From: Streptomyces sp. NBC_00287
Lineage (GTDB): Bacteria; Actinomycetota; Actinomycetes; Streptomycetales; Streptomycetaceae
Length of the DNA: 64,000 nucleotides
Reading direction: 5' to 3'
Assembly: GCF_036173105.1 (NCBI RefSeq)
Contig: NZ_CP108053.1
Span: 186,001-250,000, forward strand
This document shows positions 1 to 7,530 of the stretch, one piece after another. A program made the position numbers and the translations under genes. The notes beneath the pieces were generated by a model. It saw only the letters and a program-made list of their open reading frames with translations. It was not told the origin of the DNA and searched no databases. Within the stretch, counting starts at the first letter, position 1. Each line of letters begins with the position of its first letter.

Positions 1-1005
1 CTGCTCGCCTTCGGGCGCCTCTCCGACCAGGTGGGACGGCGTCCGGTACTGATCGCCGCAACCTTGTTGTCCGTATGCGCCGCGGTCGCCTTCTTACTGG
101 CGCAGAACGTCGCGGCGATGCTCGTCGCGCGGGTTGTCTCAGGCTTCTCAGCGGCCCTCGTCACCGGTGCGGCCACCGCCTCCCTCGCGGAACGGCTCGG
201 CCAGAACAGCCGGGTCAAGCCCGCCACCCTCGCCCTGTTCGCGAACATGGGCGGCCTCGCATGCGGCACCCTCCTGGCCGGAATCCTGGCCAATCTCGCG
301 CCGTCCCCGCTGCGTACACCCTGGGTCGTCATGCTCGTCCTCGCCGCCATCGGCACGCTCGGCGTCCTGCTGCACGGTGAGAGTTCAGAGCACCGTTCTG
401 GCTTCTCGCTTCAGTTCCAGCCCCTGCACGTTCCCGCCGAGATCCGCTCGGACTTCCTGCGTTCGGCCATGGCCGGCGGCGCCGGATTCGCCGTACTCGG
501 GGTACTGACCGCCGTGACAGGGCTGTTCCTGGGCACCGTGTTGAACGAGTCCAGCCACTCTCTGACCGGGCTGGTGGTCTTCATCGCCTTCGCCTGCACG
601 GCCTTCGGTCAGCTCCTGGTCCGTACGCTCAAGCCCAGCACCGAGCTGCCCGTGGCCTGCCTGGGCCTGATCGGCGCCGCCGCCCTGATCGCCACGGCCA
701 TGGCCACCAGCACCCTGACCCCGTTGCTCGCCGGCGCTGCCGTGAACGGCCTCGCGACGGGCATCGCGGTCGGCCACGGCATCGGCAGCATCACCACGCG
801 CAGCGCGCCACAGCACCGGGGCGCGTCCGTCTCCACCTTCTTCGCCATCCTGTACTCGATGCTCGCAGTGCCCGCCATCGGCGTCGGCGTCCTGATCCGC
901 CAGACCAGTCTGCGCCCCGCAGGCGAGACGTTCAGCGCCGTGGTGGCCGCGCTCGCCCTCGGCGTCCTGCTCAGCCTGGTACGTCCCCCCAAGAAGGCCG
1001 CATGA
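1..1005 (+). CDS. MFS transporter, 5' end cut by the window edge
   Basis: The reading frame is open from base 1, so the gene starts outside the window; the GTG at 31 is internal. The first codons encode LLAFGRLSDQVGRRPVL, the loop 2-3 signature of major facilitator exporters (G-x-L-S-D-x-x-G-R-R). About ten hydrophobic segments follow, consistent with a 12-TM drug or sugar exporter that has lost its first two helices to the window edge. The substrate cannot be told. It ends at TGA 1003-1005, in the same frame as and just before a TetR-type regulator and a siderophore-interacting protein, so efflux under TetR control is a reasonable inference. Confidence 0.9.
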   Translation: MLAFGRLSDQVGRRPVLIAATLLSVCAAVAFLLAQNVAAMLVARVVSGFSAALVTGAATASLAERLGQNSRVKPATLALFANMGGLACGTLLAGILANLAPSPLRTPWVVMLVLAAIGTLGVLLHGESSEHRSGFSLQFQPLHVPAEIRSDFLRSAMAGGAGFAVLGVLTAVTGLFLGTVLNESSHSLTGLVVFIAFACTAFGQLLVRTLKPSTELPVACLGLIGAAALIATAMATSTLTPLLAGAAVNGLATGIAVGHGIGSITTRSAPQHRGASVSTFFAILYSMLAVPAIGVGVLIRQTSLRPAGETFSAVVAALALGVLLSLVRPPKKAA

Positions 1006-1089
1006 GCCGGTTCGCACACATCACATCTCGGTGAACCCGGCCCTGCCACAATTGAGGGACCCATTCGAAGCCCGAAAGGTGAAAGAACC

Positions 1090-1746
1090 ATCAGCGCCAC
1101 GCGGAAACCCCAACCGGCCTGCGACCAGCACCCCGTCATCAGCCGAACCGGCCCTCGACGCAGCGAGAGCGTCCGGCTCGCGGTCCTCCACGCCGCGGAC
1201 GACCTCCTGGTCGAGCGGGGATTCGCCGCCCTGACCATCGAAGGCATCGCCCAGCGCGCCGGCGTGGCCAAGCAGACCATCTACCGCTGGTGGAAGTCGA
1301 AGGTCGACATCCTCCTCGACACACTCACCGACGACGCCCGCGAGGCGCTGGAGTGGCGTACCGGGCAAGGCAGCCCCGAGGACGACCTCACGGACCACCT
1401 TCAGCGCGTGGCCGACTTCTTCGCAGAACCGGCCGGCCAGGTGATGCAGGCTCTGCTCGGGCATGCCCAGTTGGACAAGGAAACCGCCGCCTCGCTGCGT
1501 GGCGGTTTCCTGCGGGACCAGCGCGAGCGCGACATCGCCGGCCTGGGCGCGCTCCTCGCGCGTGCCCTTGACCCCGTCACCGTCGACGACCGGCTTGTCG
1601 ACCACCTCGTGGATCTGCTGCTCGGGCCGCTGTACTACCGGGTTCTGGTGTTCGGCAAGCCGATCGACAAGAAGCTCGTGGACACCACGGCCCGGCACGT
1701 CCTCACGCTGGCGCACGAGTTCGCCTCCACTGAACCCGGAGCCTGA
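1090..1746 (+). CDS. TetR-family transcriptional regulator with no standard start codon
   Basis: Around 1165-1300 the frame encodes a TetR DNA-binding domain (RGFAALTIEGIAQRAGVAKQ then TIYRWWKSK). It is followed by a C-terminal ligand-binding domain ending near DLLLGPLYYRVLVFGKPIDK. The frame is open from the preceding MFS stop, but no ATG or GTG lies upstream of the HTH. The first GTG (1264) falls inside the HTH. An ATC at 1090, preceded by GAAAGGTGAAAG and followed by codons for SATRKP, is where an ATG would be expected. The gene may use a rare start or have lost its start. It probably regulates the upstream MFS gene or the downstream SIP gene. Confidence 0.75.
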   Translation: MSATRKPQPACDQHPVISRTGPRRSESVRLAVLHAADDLLVERGFAALTIEGIAQRAGVAKQTIYRWWKSKVDILLDTLTDDAREALEWRTGQGSPEDDLTDHLQRVADFFAEPAGQVMQALLGHAQLDKETAASLRGGFLRDQRERDIAGLGALLARALDPVTVDDRLVDHLVDLLLGPLYYRVLVFGKPIDKKLVDTTARHVLTLAHEFASTEPGA

Positions 1747-1764
1747 AGGCGTCTGTGCAGGCTT

Positions 1765-2244
1765 ATGGAGCCGTTCCGGATCCCCGCGATGACGGCCTCC
1801 GTGCGTGAATTGGCGCCCAGCTTGATGAAAATCCCTGGGCCGTCCCAAGCCGAAAGCGCGGCGGCTGCACTGGAACAGCACGTGACCCACTGGAGCCACG
1901 TCTTCACACGGTCCTCCACGGGGCATGTTCTGTTCGCCCTCATCGGCCATGCGCTGCAGGACCCGGCGACCGCCACGCCACTGCGTGGTCGGGTGCTGGC
2001 GCGCCAGGCGCAGAACGACCGCGCACGGCTGACCGACGCCTTCGCTTCCGCCCCGGTCCCCGCTCTGAGCCGGCACGACGCCGACCAGCTCCTCGATCTG
2101 GCAGTGGGCCCCGTCTTCTACCGGCCCTTCACCACAGGGCAGCCGATGGATCTCCGATTCGTCAGACGCCTGACCGCCGCCCTGGCCGACCGGCCCGGCT
2201 CGCCGCGCGCCGACGCCCGCCCCGTATCTCGCCCATACCACTGA
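1765..2244 (+). CDS. TetR C-terminal ligand-binding domain without HTH
   Basis: A 159-aa protein with no DNA-binding domain. It aligns by eye with the C-terminal half of the TetR protein immediately upstream: GPVFYRPFTTGQPMDLRFV matches GPLYYRVLVFGKPIDKKLV, and HVLFALIGHALQD matches QVMQALLGHAQLD. It lies in the same frame as the upstream TetR, separated by one TGA and six codons. It may be the second half of a TetR protein with duplicated ligand domains, now split by a stop, or an independent HTH-less effector. Which is true cannot be decided here. Confidence 0.6.
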   Translation: MEPFRIPAMTASVRELAPSLMKIPGPSQAESAAAALEQHVTHWSHVFTRSSTGHVLFALIGHALQDPATATPLRGRVLARQAQNDRARLTDAFASAPVPALSRHDADQLLDLAVGPVFYRPFTTGQPMDLRFVRRLTAALADRPGSPRADARPVSRPYH

Positions 2245-2268
2245 CATCCCGCGGAAAGGCCACCTTTC

Positions 2269-3003
2269 ATGTTCCGCGCACGCCGGACCCGCTACGCGGC
2301 CACGGTGGAGTCGGTCTCCCGGATCGCCCCGCGCATGGCGCGCATCACCTTGGGAGGGCCCGGCATGTCGGCCTTCCACTGCGACCAACCCACCCAGTGG
2401 GTGAAGCTGTTCGTGACCGACCCCCTCGATGGACAGTCCGCAGGCCGCGCCTACACGGTCCGCCACTACTCCTCGGCAAAGCCGACCATCGACATCGACT
2501 TCGTCCTGCACGGCAACGGCCCAGCGGCACGCTGGGCGGAAGCGGCCACGCCGGGTCAAGAGGTCTCTTTCGGCGGCCCCAAGGGTGCCTTCCGCCCCGA
2601 CCCCGACGCCGAGTTCTATCTCCTGGCCGGTGATGAGAGCGCCCAGCCCGCGGTCCTCACCATCGCCGAGAGCCTGCCGCACGGCATGCGGGGCGCCGTC
2701 TACCTGGAAGTGGAGGGACCTGAAGCCGAAGCCGACATGTCATGGCAGGCCGACCTGGACCTCGTGTGGGTACACCGCACCGCGGGCGTCCCGAAGGGAG
2801 AAGCCCTCCGGGACGCAGTCCGCAAAGCCCCCGTCCCGCCGCACGAACGGGTCGCGGCGTGGGCGGCCGGAGAGTCCGGAGCCGTCCGGGACCTCCGCCG
2901 CCACTTCTTGGAAGGCATCGGCCTGGATCGTCACCGCGCCTACGCGAAGGGCTACTGGAAACGGGACGAGGCGGACCACCGCGACCCACTGGCCTCGGAC
3001 TGA
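2269..3003 (+). CDS. Siderophore-interacting protein (FAD-dependent ferric reductase)
   Basis: A 244-aa protein of the SIP/ViuB family, cytoplasmic flavoenzymes that reduce Fe(III)-siderophores to release iron. Landmarks in order: the flavin-binding RAYTVRHY near residue 60, GPKGAF near residue 105, GDESAQPAVLTIAE near residue 125 for the NAD(P)H lobe, and the C-terminal GYWKRDEADH typical of SIP. The length suits the family. The ATG is preceded by GGAAAGG. Its position behind the MFS and TetR genes suggests a small regulated iron or siderophore handling unit, although no siderophore biosynthesis genes are present. Confidence 0.9.
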   Translation: MFRARRTRYAATVESVSRIAPRMARITLGGPGMSAFHCDQPTQWVKLFVTDPLDGQSAGRAYTVRHYSSAKPTIDIDFVLHGNGPAARWAEAATPGQEVSFGGPKGAFRPDPDAEFYLLAGDESAQPAVLTIAESLPHGMRGAVYLEVEGPEAEADMSWQADLDLVWVHRTAGVPKGEALRDAVRKAPVPPHERVAAWAAGESGAVRDLRRHFLEGIGLDRHRAYAKGYWKRDEADHRDPLASD

Positions 3004-3060
3004 CGACACCGCGGGCTCAATCGGAGCGCAGTCCGGTGTACGGCCCCGGGTGGCAGCGGG

Positions 3061-3135
3061 CCGCATCGGCACCCTCCTCCAGGCCGTACTCACCCTCCTG
3101 ACGTGCACGCATTCAGGACAGACGAGGTTTAGTGC
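3061..3135 (+). repeat. 75-bp dispersed repeat, copy A
   Basis: This stretch matches 12008-12082 without gaps at 68 of 75 positions. Copy A lies between the SIP gene and the start of an IS4-type transposase. Copy B ends at the 3' end of the DUF4246 gene. The shared core contains TGCACGCATTCAGGACAGA. It may be the end of an insertion sequence or the tail of a duplicated gene; its identity is not known. Confidence 0.7.
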
Positions 3136-3176
3136 CAATGCCGTTGCGTTAGCTTGCGGGCGTACGCTGCTGTGTA

Positions 3177-3629
3177 GTGGTCCCAGGGGTGGTTCGGGTC
3201 GCTGCAAGCGTCTCTGAGTTATCGGGTTTAGGCCTGCTGACCTGGGTCTATCCGCCAGGTCTGGTGGATCGGGTGGTGGCCGCCTGTGGTCGTGTGGAGC
3301 AACGCAAACGCCTACTCCCGGCCCGGCTGGTGGTGTATTTCGTGCTGGGGCTGGCCCTGTTCTCGCCTGCTCCGTATCTGGACGTGATGCGGCATCTGGT
3401 CGAGGGGCTGCGGGGCCTGGGCCTGCTGGGCACCTGGCATGTCCCGGCGAAGTCGTCGCTGTTTGGGGCCCGGCAGCGGCTGGGCCCGGAACCACTGCGG
3501 GTGCTGTTCACCACGACCGCGAAACCGATGGGCACCGAAGCCACCCCGGGCGCCTTCTGGCGCGGACTGCGACTGCTGGCGGTGGACGGGACCTGCTGGG
3601 ACGTCGCCGACAGCCCGGCCGCGGACGGC
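3177..3629 (+). pseudogene. IS4-family transposase, N-terminal fragment
   Basis: About 150 residues match the N-terminal domain of IS4-type transposases: the WVYPPGLVDRVVAACGR start, LPARLVVYFVLGLALF, then the beginning of the DDE catalytic domain with LLAVDGTCWDVADSP carrying the first catalytic Asp. The usual continuation and the other two acidic residues are absent. The frame runs straight into an unrelated propeller fragment near 3630. The element is therefore truncated and should be inactive. The junction position is estimated from where homology stops. Confidence 0.75.
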
Positions 3630-4019
3630 ACCGGAAACCGGCGGCTCACCCCCTGGAGCCTGCGAGCGGGCGACCGCGCGGACTGGTCGCCTGACGGCGC
3701 CAGCATCCTCCTCACCACCTACCCGGATGGCCCGCGCTTCGCCCCAGGCGGCGCGATCTACACGATCCGCCCTGACGTCACCGGCCTGCACCGGCTCACG
3801 AAGGAGAGCAGCACCATCTTCTACGGTCTGGCCCGCTTCGCGCCCGACGGCAAACACATCATGTTCGCCCAGGCCCGCTCCGGCGGCAACGCCGATCTGT
3901 ACATCATGAAGCGCGACGGCTCGGACATCACCCAGATCACCAAGACGCCCCAGAAGTGGGAAAGCGGGGCCACGTGGGGCCAACCTCATACACCTGATCT
4001 TTTAAGGGACAACCCTTAA
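3630..4019 (+). pseudogene. TolB-like (PD40) beta-propeller fragment fused in frame to the transposase
   Basis: About 125 residues contain PD40/TolB propeller blades: ADWSPDGASILLTT, ARFAPDGKHIMFAQ with ADLYIMKRDGSDITQITKT, and a final WESGATWG. Such repeats are usually found in periplasmic or secreted propellers. No signal peptide or earlier blades are present because the fragment is joined directly behind a truncated IS4 transposase in one open frame. The last codons run into an inverted repeat (4001-4020) where the next IS begins. This looks like the 3' remnant of a larger gene. Confidence 0.65.
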
Positions 4020-4887
4020 AGCGTGTTGCACAAGGCTGTGTTCGGGCAGGTCAGACCCGGGTTTCTGCTGTTCTGATCATGCTGCCAAGGCGAGGTTGTG
4101 CATGTGGGCGATGGCCTGGACTGCGTGATGGAGGCCGCTGCCGCGTTGCCGGCAGTCGCGGAGGATCTTGTAGTTCTTCATGCGGCCGATGACGTGTTCC
4201 ACCCGGGCACGGACCTTGCGGTGCGCGGCGTTGTCGTCCTCCTCACCCGGGAGCAGGGCCCGTCCCGGGCGTTTTCGGTGCGGCACGGCCATGCCGCAGT
4301 TGAGATAGGCGCCGTCGCCCAGCACCGTCACCCCCTCGCAGTGCGCGGCCAGGCCGGAGCGCCGCCAGGCGTGAGCGTCCGCAGTGGTGCCCGGCACCGG
4401 ACGCGCGGCCGCGATCACCGGCCGGGTGTCTGCGTCCACGATGACCTGCACGTTCGCGGAGAACCGGTAGTTGCGGCTGGAGGCGGCCACGCTCCGGTCC
4501 CGGACCGGGATCAGCGTGCCGTCCACGATCCACAATCGGTCTGCGGCATCCGCCGGGCGGGAGACGGGCTCGAGCGCGAGCAGCGGACCCAGCCGCTGGA
4601 TGACCCGGCACACCGTCGAGGAGGACACCCCGAACAGCGGGCCCAGCTGCCGCATCGTCAGATTCGTGCGGTAGTACACCGCCACCACCAACACCCGCTC
4701 GGCCAGCGAAGGGACCATGGTCGGCCCTGCATCGTGCCGTTGCCGCCCCGCTCCCGGACCACCTTCAACAGGCGTGCAAACTGAGCCACTTGCAGCCCGG
4801 TGAACGTCTCCACCCACACCCGCTCAGCCCTCAACACCCCGGCCATACCCAGGAGATGCCCAGTTCAGAGCCTTGTGCAACACGCTT
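4019..4887 (-). mobile_element. IS5-family insertion sequence (869 bp) with TA target duplication
   Basis: The element is bounded by matching terminal repeats: left AAGCGTGTTGCACAAGGCT from 4019, and its reverse complement ending at 4887. A TA dinucleotide flanks each side (4017-4018 and 4888-4889). It carries one transposase gene on the minus strand with a frameshift. Size and single-ORF organisation fit the IS5 group with DDE_Tnp_4 transposases. It interrupts a short inverted repeat on its left and a degraded recombinase-like gene on its right. Confidence 0.85.
4077..4846 (-). pseudogene. IS5-family transposase, frameshifted
   Basis: The N-terminus (MAGVLRAERVWVETFTGLQ, from 4846) is in one frame and the rest in another. 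The catalytic part has the HTH region NLTMRQLGPLFGVSSSTVCR, then LWIVDGTLIPVRD, TVLGDGAYLNCG and RARVEHVIGRMKNYKIL, which are the DDE_Tnp_4 landmarks. Restoring one base near 4706-4712, where SL should be followed by PLAERVL, rejoins the frames. A programmed frameshift is possible in IS elements, but no slippery run is visible there, so a plain mutation is more likely. Confidence 0.8.
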
Positions 4888-5160
4888 TAGGGCGACGAGG
4901 TCGAGGGCGAGGGCGGCGAGGCCCTCAAGGCCAAGCAGAACACCCTCCATTTGTCTCCTCGATGTGGTCGATGGTGAGCCGGGAGATCGCAGCGGGCCAC
5001 TGGCATAGAGGAGCAACAGCAGGCCGGCGAGGCGGTCTTCGGGCTTGAGGGTGTCGTCGTGCCGCAGGCGTCGGGCGGCGGCCCAGCGGGCGTCGTCGTC
5101 CATCGCCTGGGAGGGCCTTTCCATCGCTCGGCCGGGAAGCTGAGATCGCGGGTGATCTCA
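4888..5160 (-). pseudogene. Fragment of a recombinase/integrase-like gene
   Basis: Reading across frames on the minus strand gives a coherent string: DDDARWAAARRLRHDDTLKP, EDRLAGLLLLLYA, then in another frame QWPAAISRLTIDHIEETN, then VLLGLEGLAALALDLVALK. This resembles the middle of actinobacterial integrase-like proteins. At least two frame changes are needed, and the right end of the IS5 element cuts it at 4888. The identification is from memory of the pattern only, and the fragment is non-functional. Confidence 0.4.
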
Positions 5161-5273
5161 GGACCGAGTTGCCTTCGTGGAAGACCTGGTCGGATCCGAG
5201 CCGGTGGGCCATCCGGCAGTGTCTCTGCGTCACGGCCCATCTCGGAAGCCACAGCCAGCCTGGGTGAGGGTGG

Positions 5274-6242
5274 TCAGTCCGTTCGGATAAGGAAGCGTTG
5301 GTCGGCCGCTCCGGTACAGCGTTCGTCGATCGCTTCGGCTCCCTCGGTGGTGTCGTTGTCGACGATGCCGACGCACCCGCTGCTGTGGGCCGGGCGAAGC
5401 CGGAAAGCCCCAGCGCTGTCAGCTGCGGTGGGTTCCAGACGGAACAGGGTGCCCTGCGTGCAGTCCTTACGGGGTTCGAGCATCCCCTTGATCTGGTCCT
5501 CGCCCATGACGGTCAGGCATCCCTTTCCCATCTGGGGGTGGTGCCACTGGATGCGGTACAGGTCCTCACCGACCGGTTCGAGGTACGTGCGCGGCACGGT
5601 GGCCTGGGCGCAGGGTAGTTGGACGGCGACGGCGCTGTCGTAGGCGCCGTCGCGGTCGCGTCCGTCGGTCAGACAGAGGTCGGGCGTGCGGGCGGGGCGG
5701 ATAGTGATCCAGCCGTCGGTGAGAGTCCGGGAAGCAGTGGATGAACCAGCCGGTGTGCTCGGATCGTCGGAGTCGTCGTGGAGCAGCCCCCAGGCGGCTA
5801 CGGCGAGCAGCGGGAGTGCGGCCGCGAGCGCGAGCGCGAGTCCCTTGGTCCGGCGGGGCCGCGGGCCCCTGGACTCCTCGGTCTGCATGTGGGCCTCGGC
5901 CGTGACGTCGGCTTCGGGACCGGGGCTGGGCGCCGGGCCGGATACGGCAGCGATATCTGCGGCGATCCGTTCCCTGGCGTCCAGCCAGGCACCGACCCGC
6001 TGCTCGTCCCCGCAGGCGCGGACGAACGCCGCCAGCAGATCGGGGCGCGGCAGGCTTGTCCGGCTGAGTATGTCGGCCAGCGTACTGCGCGCCAGCACAT
6101 CGCCGTTTCGGGCCGCCTGCTCCTCCAACTGGCGATACGTCAGCCCTGAACGCCTTTTGAGCTGCTGCATCGCCTCTACAAAGGCGGCAGCGTCCCGGGC
6201 TTCGTACGGCGACAACTCCCCCAGGTTCCCCATGAACGTCAT
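5274..6242 (-). CDS. Membrane-anchored HTH regulator with extracellular trefoil-like domain
   Basis: A 322-aa protein. Residues 8-90 form an HTH_31/XRE-like domain (GLTYRQLEEQAARNGDVLAR, LADILSRTSLPRPDLLAAFV, then GAWLDARERIA). A basic linker and one transmembrane helix (LALALAAALPLLAVAAWGLL, around residue 140) follow. The C-terminal half has three spaced repeats of the form CL..C or CV..C: DLCLTDG..LPC, KGCLTVM..DC and SGCVGIV..RC. That threefold pattern suggests a ricin-type beta-trefoil sensing domain outside the cell. The start chosen is the ATG of MTFMGNLG; an open frame extends upstream but lacks HTH homology. Confidence 0.75.
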   Translation of the reverse strand: MTFMGNLGELSPYEARDAAAFVEAMQQLKRRSGLTYRQLEEQAARNGDVLARSTLADILSRTSLPRPDLLAAFVRACGDEQRVGAWLDARERIAADIAAVSGPAPSPGPEADVTAEAHMQTEESRGPRPRRTKGLALALAAALPLLAVAAWGLLHDDSDDPSTPAGSSTASRTLTDGWITIRPARTPDLCLTDGRDRDGAYDSAVAVQLPCAQATVPRTYLEPVGEDLYRIQWHHPQMGKGCLTVMGEDQIKGMLEPRKDCTQGTLFRLEPTAADSAGAFRLRPAHSSGCVGIVDNDTTEGAEAIDERCTGAADQRFLIRTD

Positions 6243-6513
6243 CTTGCTGCGGCTTTGGCACGAGAGACAACAGTGGATTCTGCCACGCCCAGCTGTCCGG
6301 GACGCGATTCGGACAAGGCCCTGACCAGCCCGGACAGCCCGCATCTGTCCGGGACAGCCGGTTGTCGTTGCCTGGGCGCGTCAGCAGTCAGCAGTCTCTG
6401 TGGTGCCCGGCCGCTCAGTCGAGATCTTCCCGGCTGACGGCAGGCTCGTTCGGCACCAGCCCTCCTGCCTCAACAGCAGGAGAAGCGCCAACCCCAACCG
6501 AGAGGGACTCTTC

Positions 6514-7002
6514 ATGCGCCTTCGGCATGCCTTCAAAACCGCCGCACTCGGCTCCGCGCTCGCGCTCGGCCTCATGGCCTTACCTGCCGCTGCGGCCGTT
6601 CCCGCTCAGGCCGCGTCGGCACAGGTGACCGCCTCGTCGACTGCCGCTACCGGCGCGGCTGCAGCAAGTGACTTCGAGGGCTGGAGCACGAACGGCCACA
6701 GCTACGGCTCCGTAACGTACTCGTACTGGGGCTGCGACAGCGGTGGGTACTGCTCCATATCCGTCGGTTCCCCTGCCGTTCAGGACTTTGTCTGGGGCAA
6801 CACGTGGGGCAGCGTGCTGCAAATGCACTACACCGACCGCAGCGGCCCGCACGTATCGAACATGCTCTACGCCGATCCGAATGGTTACACCAATGGCCGC
6901 GGATTTAACGGGAGCGGCTACAAGGATGTCCGGTTCTACGTGTGCAACTGGAAGCCGGCCACGAATGAAATCTACTCGTGCGGGAGGCTGTACAAGGTCT
7001 GA
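6514..7002 (+). CDS. Secreted protein of unknown function
   Basis: A 162-aa protein. It starts at the ATG after AGAGGGA (MRLRHAFKTAALGSALALGL), a clear Sec signal peptide with an A-x-A type cleavage region near residues 30-33. The mature part is Ser/Thr/Gly/Tyr-rich with four cysteines (YWGCDSGGYC; FYVCNW; YSCGRLY), probably two disulfides. No family is recognised. It is a singleton followed by transposase remnants. An upstream in-frame ATG at 6400 would mask the signal peptide and is rejected. Confidence 0.75.
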   Translation: MRLRHAFKTAALGSALALGLMALPAAAAVPAQAASAQVTASSTAATGAAAASDFEGWSTNGHSYGSVTYSYWGCDSGGYCSISVGSPAVQDFVWGNTWGSVLQMHYTDRSGPHVSNMLYADPNGYTNGRGFNGSGYKDVRFYVCNWKPATNEIYSCGRLYKV

Positions 7003-7067
7003 CCTTGGCGTTTAACAACGCAGGTCACTCAACCTGCTGAGATCCTCAGGATCCGGGGACACGTGAC

Positions 7068-7123
7068 GCGGCCGTTCTTCACGCTTCGAGATGTCGAGTA
7101 ACGAAGCATGAAAGAACGGCCGC
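7068..7123. other. Long imperfect hairpin at the end of an IS remnant
   Basis: GCGGCCGTTCTTC (7068-7080) pairs with AAGAACGGCCGC (7112-7123), and inside it CGCTTCG pairs with CGAAGC around 7082-7107. It lies just upstream of the IS701-type transposase start at 7129. It may be the terminal structure of that element or a terminator for the secreted-protein gene. Confidence 0.55.
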
Positions 7124-7128
7124 TGCCC

Positions 7129-7530
7129 ATGAGTCTCTCTGCCGACGCGCCCGCACGTGAGGTATTGAGAGTGTTGTCCCGCTTTTGGGTCGACTTCTAC
7201 GACTGCCTGTACCGCCGTGCCGATGCGCTCTTCGAGCGCACCGACGCGATCTTGTGCGCGGACGGGCCGGTGAAGACCCTGGTCGAGCTCTGTCTGGAGG
7301 TCGAGCACCGAGGGGCACGGGGCCCTGTACGCCGCATTGGACCGGGGCGGCTGGAGCCAACGCGGTTGCGCCGCATGCTGACCGGCCTGCCGCTGCCGAG
7401 GGTGGACGACGGGCCCGGATCGTGCTGGCCGTGGATGTCAGCAACTGGCTCCGCCCGGACGCCCCGACCAGCGACGACCGGCTGTTCTGCTACGTATACG
7501 GGCGCGGAGACCGCAAGACGGATCAAGGTG
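7129..7530 (+). pseudogene. IS701-type transposase, N-terminal fragment with frameshift
   Basis: From the ATG at 7129 the frame reads SADAPAREVLRVLSRF, DALFERTDAILCADGPVKTL. Homology then continues in a second frame with RIVLAVDVSNWLRPDAPTSD and FCYVYGRGDRKTDQ. These are N-terminal landmarks of Streptomyces IS701-like DDE transposases, with the first catalytic Asp in AVDVSNW. Homology stops at about 7530, where an IS110 remnant on the other strand begins. Truncated and frameshifted, so inactive. Confidence 0.75.

Noticed and set aside
1021..2682. 553-aa minus-strand ORF
   Set aside because: It is antisense to the TetR and SIP genes, has no recognisable domains and is a product of high GC; the plus-strand genes have clear family motifs.
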